DNA of 64,000 bases. Source: Asterella californica. Its lineage: Eukaryota > Streptophyta > Marchantiopsida > Marchantiales > Aytoniaceae. This document shows positions 31,757 through 39,887 of the stretch, one piece after another. Position numbers and translations under genes: made by a program. Below the pieces are notes generated by a model that was given only the letters and a program-made list of their open reading frames with translations, did not search any database and was not told where the DNA came from. The stretch is from positions 10,230,001 through 10,294,000 of the forward strand of contig JAYKYS010000012.1 of NCBI GenBank assembly GCA_036924285.1. Direction: 5' to 3'. Numbering within the stretch: position 1 is the first letter of the stretch; each line of letters opens with the position of its first letter.

Positions 31757-34312
31757 ATTGAGGCATCTGCGGCAGTGACTAGAGGTGCAGTACGTGCCTC
31801 TGAGCCACGAGGTGCGTCAGTGGAGTTGGATCCACAACGCGGGGAGGCTGGTAGACAAGCCAGGCTTCCCCAGTCGTTCACGTTATCGGAGGCGTTGAGG
31901 ATCACGTCTATGGTTCCTAAACGACCTACCGATGGTGCAGTAGAGTTGGAGGCATCGACATCCAGGAGTGAGTGTGATGTGAGTCCACCTTCGACGTTTG
32001 TGGATGCGACGTCGAACCCGATGTTGGGGGCGGCTACAGTAGTTTTGCGAGCCCCACTATTCTCAGCCACGGATATGAGGGCATTGGGAGTCAACTTGGC
32101 TCCAGTGTTCCAGTTGGCGGCCACGCTCAGTGGGAGCGAGGATGTAGTTACCTCTAGTGCTGAAGTAGTTCAGCGAGAGGCGGTAGACGTGTCCATGGAG
32201 TCGAGGATCAGGACAGCTACCAGTGGTACTTGGCAAGCGGCGGCTGCTAGGTTAGATGAGTTACCAGCTAGGCCGGCGATTGACCGTGCTAGTTTGGCAC
32301 CAGGTGTGGTGTTGTTGGACAACAGAAGTGGTATCTTCTGTTTGGTGGCACCTTCAGGGAAAGTGTATCGACCCCAGAAGGTCTTGATAGACTCTGGAGC
32401 CCAACCGTTGATGTTGGGAAAGGCGGCGTGTATTGGTTTGGGTCTGAAGAAGTCCGAGATAGAGAGATGTCCATTCCAGTTGCAGACATCTCTAGGGGGA
32501 TCAGGAGGTACGGCTCTGCACATGACACGTGAGATGTTGACAGTGAGAGTTCGGCCAGATCACCCCACGGATGGCTCTATGGTGAGGGCTAAGGCCATCG
32601 TTACAGCCGTAGAGTCTTATGATGTATTGGTGGGAGGTGCTGTGTTGTACCCTATGGGGTTCGTGATCGACTATTGGACGGAGACAGCATCTTACAGACC
32701 AGGTTGGCAGTCCGGTGAGGGACGAGTGAGCCGCTTACCAGTGCGGTTCAGTGCTAGAGTTGGGACGACGGAGCCTACACCAGGGACGATGGCATCCGTT
32801 GCAAGGTTCAGTTCGGTCATCACTTGGCCGGGCGAGTTGTTGGAGGGCAATGCCCATGCGGAGGATACTCCGATCTATGAGGAGGTGGAGGACATGCCTA
32901 GCATGTCTACGTTAGTACCATCTGCCTTGGATGTTCCACTCTGGAGTTCGAGTGGAGAGTTGCAGCAGTATGCTGATCAGTTGGTGCAGCAGGCTTGGAG
33001 TGAAGCTTTTGTACCACCAGTAGAGGAACAAAGGGTTGTTCCTGCTACTGGCCCTGTGACCTTATCACCGTTGGATACGACTCCCATTGTGTGGCAGTAT
33101 CCAGAGGAAGGTGTATGTGTGCTGGAGCTGTTTGGAGGGATCAACACAGGTTTGGCTGCGGTATTGCAGGCAGGTATACAAGTACAGCGATACTTGTATG
33201 TGGAGAGAGATGAGATTGCGAGACGCATCTCATTGCGACATGTGGCACGTTTGGTGCAGAGATATCCTGAGTTGTTGCCCATATCAGCTGTTAGAGGATA
33301 CCAGCAAGCATTACCGTCGGATATTTCGCTGCTGGGGGCGCAGGATCTCACGTTTGTGGGCACCATTCACTTGGTGATAGCCGGATGGCCATGTCAAGGT
33401 CACACGCGTGCAGGGAGAGGTCAGGGTTTACATGACCCGCGATCTAGGATGTTCTGGGAGATGTTACGGATCCTACGACATCTCCAGATACATCAGGTGG
33501 ATTCTCCAGCGTACATCTTGGAGAACGTTCCTTTGTTGGGTGATGCTCGTACACAGATGATGGCGAGCGTGCACCAAGTGCGGTCTTGGGTTGGACCAGC
33601 AGTGTTGTTGGATGCAGCGAGAGTGGGATCTCGTGCACATCGTCCACGGTTGTGGTGGACGAACTTGTTACCGAGAGAGGTGCTTAAGCGCGCACACGAT
33701 GGAGTGAGACGACCAGCGCACCTCACGGTTGATAGCATCTTGGATGCAGGACGACGATCTCAAGTAGTGAGAGTCGTCGATAGGTCACCCATGGCAGTGG
33801 TGAACCTAGTGGGACGGCCCATGGTAGCATTACCCACTTTGGTAAGCTTTCCAGCGTCACATGCTTACAGAGATGGAGGACCTGGGCTTGTGTGGGATGC
33901 TCAATTACGGCAGTTGGTGGAGCCCAATGCCGATGAGAGAGAGCGAACGATGGGTTTCACTACGGGTACGACGGCAGTAGCTTCGGTGTCGGAGGCTTCA
34001 CGTCGTCAAGTATTGGGTCAAGCAATGGACTTGAATTGCTTGACATGGATTGTTAGCCTTGGATTGGCTGAGCAGCGTCGGATGCGATCGACGGGTGTTA
34101 CTGCTCGAGCACTCTTGAGCTCTTTGCCTACCGGGTCGGTGGAGGCAAAGGCTGGGAGCGAGGCAAGTGGAGTTCGTCATCCTTGGACATCATGGGATGT
34201 CATAGGAGAGAGTGTGGAGCTTGCAGCTAGAACTGCAGAAGTTTCACGCATAGTAGCGGTGGAGGTTGTTGGTGGTGAGCAGAAGGAAACTGCTCCAGAG
34301 GCTGCAAGATAG
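31757..34312 (+). CDS. protease plus DNMT3-like DNA cytosine methyltransferase
   Basis: In frame with gag; first ATG-like start near 31775 or 31911. A retropepsin (VLIDSGAQPLMLGKA) lies near residue 202 counted from 31775. Methyltransferase motifs follow: I (LELFGGINTGLAAVLQAG, about 445), IV with catalytic Cys (AGWPCQGHTRAGRG, about 535), VI (ILENVP, about 580), VIII (AARVGSRAHRPRLWWTNLLP, about 615-632) and a final helix (RRQVLGQAMDLNCL) near the motif X position. GIQVQRYLYVERDE and motif VIII resemble DNMT3/DRM-type enzymes more than DNMT1. It would methylate cytosine C5 using S-adenosylmethionine. It sits between protease and RT, so it could be made as part of the polyprotein. Motifs look intact; activity and sequence preference are unknown. 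Confidence 0.88.
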   Translation: MEASAAVTRGAVRASEPRGASVELDPQRGEAGRQARLPQSFTLSEALRITSMVPKRPTDGAVELEASTSRSECDVSPPSTFVDATSNPMLGAATVVLRAPLFSATDMRALGVNLAPVFQLAATLSGSEDVVTSSAEVVQREAVDVSMESRIRTATSGTWQAAAARLDELPARPAIDRASLAPGVVLLDNRSGIFCLVAPSGKVYRPQKVLIDSGAQPLMLGKAACIGLGLKKSEIERCPFQLQTSLGGSGGTALHMTREMLTVRVRPDHPTDGSMVRAKAIVTAVESYDVLVGGAVLYPMGFVIDYWTETASYRPGWQSGEGRVSRLPVRFSARVGTTEPTPGTMASVARFSSVITWPGELLEGNAHAEDTPIYEEVEDMPSMSTLVPSALDVPLWSSSGELQQYADQLVQQAWSEAFVPPVEEQRVVPATGPVTLSPLDTTPIVWQYPEEGVCVLELFGGINTGLAAVLQAGIQVQRYLYVERDEIARRISLRHVARLVQRYPELLPISAVRGYQQALPSDISLLGAQDLTFVGTIHLVIAGWPCQGHTRAGRGQGLHDPRSRMFWEMLRILRHLQIHQVDSPAYILENVPLLGDARTQMMASVHQVRSWVGPAVLLDAARVGSRAHRPRLWWTNLLPREVLKRAHDGVRRPAHLTVDSILDAGRRSQVVRVVDRSPMAVVNLVGRPMVALPTLVSFPASHAYRDGGPGLVWDAQLRQLVEPNADERERTMGFTTGTTAVASVSEASRRQVLGQAMDLNCLTWIVSLGLAEQRRMRSTGVTARALLSSLPTGSVEAKAGSEASGVRHPWTSWDVIGESVELAARTAEVSRIVAVEVVGGEQKETAPEAAR

Positions 34313-34318
34313 CAGTCA
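34310..34318 (+). promoter_or_regulatory. candidate leaky stop codon between methyltransferase and RT
   Basis: The stop reads TAG CAG TCA, matching the tobamovirus-type readthrough consensus TAG CAR YYA. RT continues in the same frame with no other stop up to the ATG at 34343. The other in-frame stops of the element lack this context. Confidence 0.55.
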
Positions 34319-35362
34319 ACGACTTCGTCTTCTACCTCTAGCATGGTGACAGAGGATACTTGGGAGCCGGAGATCGGACCCAAGCTTATAGGAGAGGAGA
34401 GACGAAGAGTCCAAAGATTCCTGAAGAGCTACATGAATTGTTTTGCCTTCAGTATGAAGGATTTGGGTACCTTGAAAGGACCTGGTATACGGATCGACTT
34501 GGCTAATGACACGCCAATCTTTCGACGTCCTTACAGGTACAGTGACATGGAGAGAGCCTTGATCCAGAGTCGGACTCAAGACTTGTTGGAGGCTGGGTTG
34601 GTGGAGATGTCGCATGGAGAGTATGCATCTGCCACAGTTATGCCACCCAAGAAGGATATGTATGGCAACTACACAGATAGACGGATGTGTGGGGACTATC
34701 GTCCTATCAATCGGCAGACGAAGTCCGATAAGTATGCCATGCCGACACCTGAGGAGATCTTTGATGCAGTGGGGCATGTGAAGGTCTTCAGTACTTTGGA
34801 TCTTCGAGCAGGGTATCATCAGTTGCCAGTGAGAGAAGAAGATAAGTCCAAGACAGCATTCTGGGGAATTGACTCTCACGGCAAGGATTGTTTGTATCAG
34901 TGGCGGTTCTTACCATTTGGGTTGAAGAACGCCCCTGCTGAGTTCCAAAGGGTGATGGACAGAATCCTAGCAGGATTGGATTTTGTCAGATGTTATATCG
35001 ACGACATCTTAGTCTATAGTGCTACAGTGGAGGGGCACGAGAGACACTTACGGGATGTGTTTGAGCGGTTGAGAGCTCATGGGTTGAAGTTACACCCTGG
35101 GAAGTGTAAGTTCTTCCAGGAGTTGATAGAGTATCTGGACCACACCATCTATCCAGGTGGATTGGGTGTTCAACAGACGAAGGTTGAGGCTATTGCACGT
35201 ATCCCGCGTCCCACAGATGTGAGTCGAGTTCGGGCATTTGTTGGTTTGGCAAACTTTTATCGTCGGTACGTGAAGGGATTTAGTGCAATTGCGAAGCCGT
35301 TGACCAAGCTGATGAAGGTGGACCAGGAGTGGCAGTGGGGAGATGAGCAGGAGCGAGCTTAG
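34313..35362 (+). CDS. pol: reverse transcriptase of the methyltransferase element
   Basis: A Ty3/Gypsy RT in the same frame as the methyltransferase. Motifs: RPYRYSDMER, ASATVMPPKKD, RRMCGDYRPINRQT, FSTLDLRAGYHQLPV, FLPFGLKNAPAEFQRVMD, catalytic YIDD (CYIDDILVYS) near residue 218 from 34343, then HLRDVFERLRAHGLKL and FVGLANFYRRYVKGFS at the RNase H junction. It copies element RNA into cDNA. A TAG at 35360, where an aromatic residue is expected (ERA.DRL), separates it from RNase H; the frame is otherwise unbroken. Translation could also start at the 34343 ATG. Confidence 0.88.
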   Translation, partial: QSTTSSSTSSMVTEDTWEPEIGPKLIGEERRRVQRFLKSYMNCFAFSMKDLGTLKGPGIRIDLANDTPIFRRPYRYSDMERALIQSRTQDLLEAGLVEMSHGEYASATVMPPKKDMYGNYTDRRMCGDYRPINRQTKSDKYAMPTPEEIFDAVGHVKVFSTLDLRAGYHQLPVREEDKSKTAFWGIDSHGKDCLYQWRFLPFGLKNAPAEFQRVMDRILAGLDFVRCYIDDILVYSATVEGHERHLRDVFERLRAHGLKLHPGKCKFFQELIEYLDHTIYPGGLGVQQTKVEAIARIPRPTDVSRVRAFVGLANFYRRYVKGFSAIAKPLTKLMKVDQEWQWGDEQERA

Positions 35363-36006
35363 GATAGGTTGACATCTGCTCCCATCTTGAGGAGACCCGT
35401 TAGGGGGCGTCCTTTCCAACTGCACACCGATTGGAGTATGTTGGGACTTGGAGCAGTGCTGACTCAGCATGATGATGAGAAAAAGGAGTTCGTGGTGGCG
35501 TATGCCAGTCGCTCCAATAATTCAGCGGAGGCGAGGTATAGTTCGTATGAGGGAGAGTGTTTGGCGGCAGTGTGGGCTGTTGCACACTTTCGATGTTATC
35601 TGTTTGGGAACCCCTTTACTCTCATCACTGATCACCAGCCGCTCAAGTGGTTGATGGAGTCCGACAAGCTTACAGGGAAGCTTGCACGATGGGCTCTGAT
35701 CTTACAGGAGTATGACTTCCAGGTAGTACATAGACCTAGAGTTGCAAACCTAGATGCCGACGGGTTGAGTCGCAACCCGTGCACGAGTCAGCAAGATCAG
35801 ACTGGGGCTCGCTGGCATGACGAGGTTGATGAGGAGATAGTGCCAGGGTGTCATGCATCTGCCTTTCTTTGTGTGTTGGCCATGAACTTTAGTATGGAGG
35901 GCCAAGTCGTATCTTTCTCTGGTCAGAGAGTAGATGATGAGTCTCCAGATCCTGAGGGTGGAGATGGTGTTCCAGACCAGCGAGATATCCATGATGATGT
36001 GACCGT
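35363..36006 (+). CDS. pol: RNase H domain, interrupted by the B insertion
   Basis: Same frame as RT. LHTDWSMLGLGAVLTQHD supplies the first catalytic Asp; then AYASRSNNSAEARYSSYEGECLAAVW, FTLITDHQPLKWL, QVVHRPRVANLDADGLSR. This RNase H would remove RNA from the RNA:DNA hybrid. A downstream acidic linker runs into the B element at 36007. The frame resumes as integrase at 44717, once the insertion plus its duplicated CCGT is removed. Confidence 0.85.
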
Positions 36007-37379
36007 TGTCGCGCCATTTGGCGGCTACATGCTTGACTTCTACTCCGACGCTTAGGTTTGGTAGTTCTAGAAGTTAGCTCATATTACTTCTAGTCCTTTA
36101 TGTATATGTTTGACACCTTTGCATACGGTGTTAACACTATTTTGAGTCCTAGTAGGCTGATAGTATGTTAGTTATCTTGTTCAAGCATTTGTGCGCTTGT
36201 GCAAGTGACTTCTTACTTGTCTATGAGGTTCAATGTACATAACTTAGGATTTCCATGCTGATAGGGGTTTGAGCTCATGGGTTGTACTTACTTGTCGCCC
36301 ATGCACGCTTTCTAGCTAATTTAAGTTATTTTTCGGGGCTATGTGTCATTTTAGGTAGTTTAAGTTTTACGCTGGCACTCTAGGGGGCTTGACGTGGTAG
36401 CTTATGAGTGTAGAAAAGTTACCAGGTAGTTTAAGGCACAAAAGGACAGTCAAGTGGAGCTATGAACTCCCATTGGTCCATTTTTGTCTTTTGTAAAACT
36501 CTAAGTTTAGAAACAGAGCTCTAGAGGAGAGTTCGAGCAATTGGTGAGGTATCTTCGAAATCTGAGAGCACAGGAAGAGAGAGCTCGTCGTGCCAAGCAC
36601 TGTCAGTGAAATTTTTGCTCGATTTGGATCAATAAACAAGGAGTTATGCCCAATTGAAGTTCGGATTGTGCCAAAACTGCATCACTTTTGTTGATTTTGG
36701 GGTTTTCGGTGCCAATTGCAGCAGAATTGAGGAAATCACTTCAAAACTTCGTGGTTGCGTTCACTGTCAGGAGGGCTACGACTGTCCAAAAAGTTTCGAA
36801 TCATTTGAGTAACTGAGTAATTCAGGGCGGCCGCTGAAGCAGAGGGGGTCTGAAAAGCTCTTAATCTAGAGCAGCGACTTTAGAGAAGGAGATCTGGAGT
36901 TCTACAAACATTCAGGAGTCCCAACTTCACAGGGATGTTCAGCATCCTGTAGACTTCAAATACTGTGAGAAGATTTGAAATTCATCGAGCCAATTCTCTG
37001 TTCTATGTCTGAATAGCTGTCTAGGTACCAGAAATTGCCATAATTCTCTTATTCAGAACTTTTCTGTTCATATCTCCGTGTCAGAATTTGATCTCAGGTT
37101 GAAACTTCGTCTGTGAGTTCAGTAGTACCTCATTTGCATGTAGGGGAAGTTTAGAGGTCTAAACCTTCATAGTTTTCCTCTCTTTGAGTGTCAAAGTTCA
37201 CCGCTTAAGCCTATTACTACCAGTGAGACCTAAATTTCGCTTTTTGAGCATATCAGAGGATCCTACACTCCTGTGTGAGTGTTTATAGCTCCTGTTGTGA
37301 CCTGAAAGCCAACCTCTTGAGTAAACAACCACAGCCAGAAGCCCGGCGCTTTCCTAGGTAGACGGATCACACTCCGACA
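36007..37379 (+). repeat. 5' LTR of family B element
   Basis: It starts TGTCGCGCCATTTGGCG and ends TCACACTCCGACA; terminal TGTCG/CGACA are inverted. The U3 start contains a GGCGCGCC-like palindrome (CGCCATTTGGCG). Related but diverged sequence forms the A LTR. Confidence 0.92.
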
Positions 37380-37391
37380 TACTCTCTCTTT

Positions 37392-37409
37392 TGGTGAACT
37401 CGACGTGAA
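37392..37409 (+). promoter_or_regulatory. putative primer binding site of B element
   Basis: TGGTGAACTCGACGTGAA lies 12 nt after the LTR end. TGG fits the tRNA CCA terminus. The tRNA is not identified, and the offset from the LTR is longer than usual. Confidence 0.45.
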
Positions 37410-37456
37410 ACACCTAGGGTGGGAGTTTTCTTGAGAGTGTTACAGGATCAGATATC

Positions 37457-38293
37457 ATGGCCAACCAAGGATCATCAAGTGGAGGTGCTGCTGCTGCTCA
37501 GCAACCTGCTCAGTTGGATGCTGCTACGATGAAGATGTTCCAGGCTTTTCACATGTTTATGCAGCAGCAGCAGAGCACAGAGAGGAAGGAGGTGTTAGCA
37601 ACCAAGGCGTTGCAATCTGTGGTGCACCAGATGGACCAGTTTAAGGGGACAGATATTTCCAAGTATGTGAGATACTATGCTAGGGAGATGGAGGTGAACA
37701 AGGTACTTGAGAAGGAGATGGTGGAGAACTTTGAACTTGCTGTTGTGCCTGAGATTCGTGGGCGTGTGAAGGAACTCAAGCAGCAGCAAGGACAGAGTTG
37801 GGAGAGCTTTATGTGCGCTTTGAAGGAGGAGTACTACACTGAAGATTCAGAGAGGGTGACCAAGAGAACGTTCTTGGAGTGGGTGGTGAAGCCTAACAAA
37901 GGTTTGTCTGTAAATGAGTTGTTAAGGGAGTTTGATCGTCAGTATGCTCAGCTTTCTAGGACAGAAAAGATTACACTAGAGGTGGAGAAGACAGAGCTTT
38001 TCCTACAAGCAGCGGACGTGACTATTCAGGAGAAGCTTGAGCTGTTGCTAGAAGACAAGAGTGAGGAGAGAGGATTGAAGACTGATTGGAAGGAGGTCGA
38101 AGAGGCTGTTTCTTTGCTGGCCAAGAGACAGAGAAGAAGGGACAAGGTGGTGGTAAGTGAAGCAGCACCTCTGATAATTCCTGTCAAGCAGTTGCCTACT
38201 AAGCCCGCTTTGGTAATTGCTAGAGAGGAAGACTCACCGCTTGATGAGTTGATTAAGGGTATGAAGGAGCTTAAGCTTAAGTCACTAGATTAG
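37457..38293 (+). CDS. gag: Gag (capsid part) of B element
   Basis: 278 residues from an ATG in good context (ATCATGGCC). A Gln/Ala-rich N-terminus precedes helical capsid-like sequence (KALQSVVHQMDQFKGTDISKYVRYYAREME, FLEWVVKPNKGLSVNELLREFDRQYAQLSR, KTELFLQAADVTIQEKLELLLEDKSEE). It aligns by eye with the N-terminal halves of the A/A' gags. It stops at 38291 just after KELKLKSLD, where A' gag continues uninterrupted into the zinc knuckle. The downstream reading is in another frame from 38281, suggesting a one-base deletion or a programmed frameshift. Confidence 0.85.
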   Translation: MANQGSSSGGAAAAQQPAQLDAATMKMFQAFHMFMQQQQSTERKEVLATKALQSVVHQMDQFKGTDISKYVRYYAREMEVNKVLEKEMVENFELAVVPEIRGRVKELKQQQGQSWESFMCALKEEYYTEDSERVTKRTFLEWVVKPNKGLSVNELLREFDRQYAQLSRTEKITLEVEKTELFLQAADVTIQEKLELLLEDKSEERGLKTDWKEVEEAVSLLAKRQRRRDKVVVSEAAPLIIPVKQLPTKPALVIAREEDSPLDELIKGMKELKLKSLD

Positions 38294-39828
38294 AAGAGAA
38301 GGAGCAGAATGTACAGCCTGCTATGCAGAGACCTCAGATGAGAGAAGGCTTTGTTCATCGTTGTATATGGTGTGATAGCCTAGACCATGTAAGAAGAGAT
38401 TGTGGGGAGTTTTCAGATGCATTGAGGAAGGATCTTATCTTCTTCAAAGATGGTAAGATCCATCTGAGAGAGACTGGGATGATGTTGGGAACCAACTTTG
38501 GCAAGGGTGGTATGAAGAGACTTGTGAATGAAATATCAGCATCACATGCTGTTTCTCTTGTGAATGCTGCTACTTGTGGAGTGAAAGTGGAGATGGAGAG
38601 AGAGAAAGGGACTGCTGGGTTGTGGTCTGATGTAGTGCGGTCCGTAGCTAGAACAGAGCTAGACAAGGATGTGCTACGAAGGGTTGGCAACTCAATTAGA
38701 GAAACTACAGGATGGAATGACCCTGTAGACACTATGTCAGTGCATGCTTATGTTGCAAGAAGTCAGCATGAAGCTGTACTAGAAGAAAAACGCAGGAGGG
38801 AGGATGCAGGTGAGGCTTCTACAGCCAAACGACTTGCTACAAGGAGTGAAAGGACTAGACCAGAGGCGAGGCAGGAGACAACACCTACTCGGGAGGAAAC
38901 TATGGAGGATCTACCACCTACAACACCAAAGGAGAAGGAGAGAAGCAAGGAGAAGGGTAAGATGCCTGCATATAAACTTCAGTCTGACATTGAGATTGCT
39001 ACAGACTTGAAGCAGGTGTTAGAGAATCGTATCTTGAATGGGAAGGTTGAGTTTACCTTGGGTGAGATTCTTGGGATTGCAAAGCGTGAGTTCCATGAGG
39101 TTATCATAGATATCATCAAGAGGAAACGTCAGATCTTGGGTGAAGCAGCTACGCTTAACGCTCTAGGGACCAAACTGTCGGAGGATGAGGAAGATGAGAT
39201 TGCTGGTTACTACTCTCAAGTATCAGAGGGGAGATCAGATCAGCACGTGAGGTTTGAAGATGAGGAGGAAGCATCGCAGAAGAGCCATTACTCTCACAAC
39301 CATTGGGCAAGAGCAACCACTGAGACCTTGGTGAAGTTGGGAGATCTAGAGGAACCTGTGGTGGCATTGATTGATCACGGCTCAGAGATTAATCTGATGT
39401 CTAAGGAGCTGTACAAGCGTGGGAGGTGGCCTATTGACACCGACCATGGATGGCTTATCCGTGCTGCCAACAACCAGAGGGGAGAACTCTATGGTGCTTG
39501 TCCCAACATCAAGGTAACTGTGGGTGACATCAGTGATGTTCAGAATTTCTTTGTGCAAGACATGTCAACCTATCCTATCATTCTAGGGCAGCCTTACATT
39601 ACTGCTGTTAGAATGGAGACACGAGTTATGGATGATGGTTCAGCTTATGCTAGGATACGTAGTAGAGATGGCAAAAGAGCTGTTCAGGTTTTGACCGTTG
39701 CTACAGAACATGAGAGGAATCGTGACAGCTTGAGAGACCGTCCACTACCTAAGATTACTCAGGAGTTTAGAGAGTCTAGGGGTTTTGGCAGAGTACCATT
39801 GAAGAGCGAGACTTCAACGGTACAGTAG
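38281..39828 (+). CDS. Gag nucleocapsid and protease of B element
   Basis: The frame opens at 38281 with VTRLEEKEQNVQPAM; the first ATG is at 38323. The zinc knuckle CIWCDSLDHVRRDC is near residues 12-27 from that ATG. A middle region (RTELDKDVLRRVGNSIRETTGW) and a conserved block (AYKLQSDIEIATDLKQVLENRIL...GIAKREFHEVIIDIIKRKRQ) are shared with A'. The protease-like domain has ALIDHGSEINLMS near residue 348 and YPIILGQPYI. The catalytic triplet is DHG, not DTG/DSG, in all A/B copies seen. It ends with TAG at 39826; pol follows in another frame. Confidence 0.82.
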   Translation, partial: VTRLEEKEQNVQPAMQRPQMREGFVHRCIWCDSLDHVRRDCGEFSDALRKDLIFFKDGKIHLRETGMMLGTNFGKGGMKRLVNEISASHAVSLVNAATCGVKVEMEREKGTAGLWSDVVRSVARTELDKDVLRRVGNSIRETTGWNDPVDTMSVHAYVARSQHEAVLEEKRRREDAGEASTAKRLATRSERTRPEARQETTPTREETMEDLPPTTPKEKERSKEKGKMPAYKLQSDIEIATDLKQVLENRILNGKVEFTLGEILGIAKREFHEVIIDIIKRKRQILGEAATLNALGTKLSEDEEDEIAGYYSQVSEGRSDQHVRFEDEEEASQKSHYSHNHWARATTETLVKLGDLEEPVVALIDHGSEINLMSKELYKRGRWPIDTDHGWLIRAANNQRGELYGACPNIKVTVGDISDVQNFFVQDMSTYPIILGQPYITAVRMETRVMDDGSAYARIRSRDGKRAVQVLTVATEHERNRDSLRDRPLPKITQEFRESRGFGRVPLKSETSTVQ

Positions 39829-39887
39829 AGATAGGATTCTCGCCTGATCCAGTAGAGCATGAAGCTTTATCCACTAGCTTCTTAGGG

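Noticed and set aside
31708..32124. Long antisense ORF opposite the protease-methyltransferase gene
   Set aside because: It has no recognisable domain, and the sense frame carries clear protease and methyltransferase motifs. It is a codon-bias shadow.
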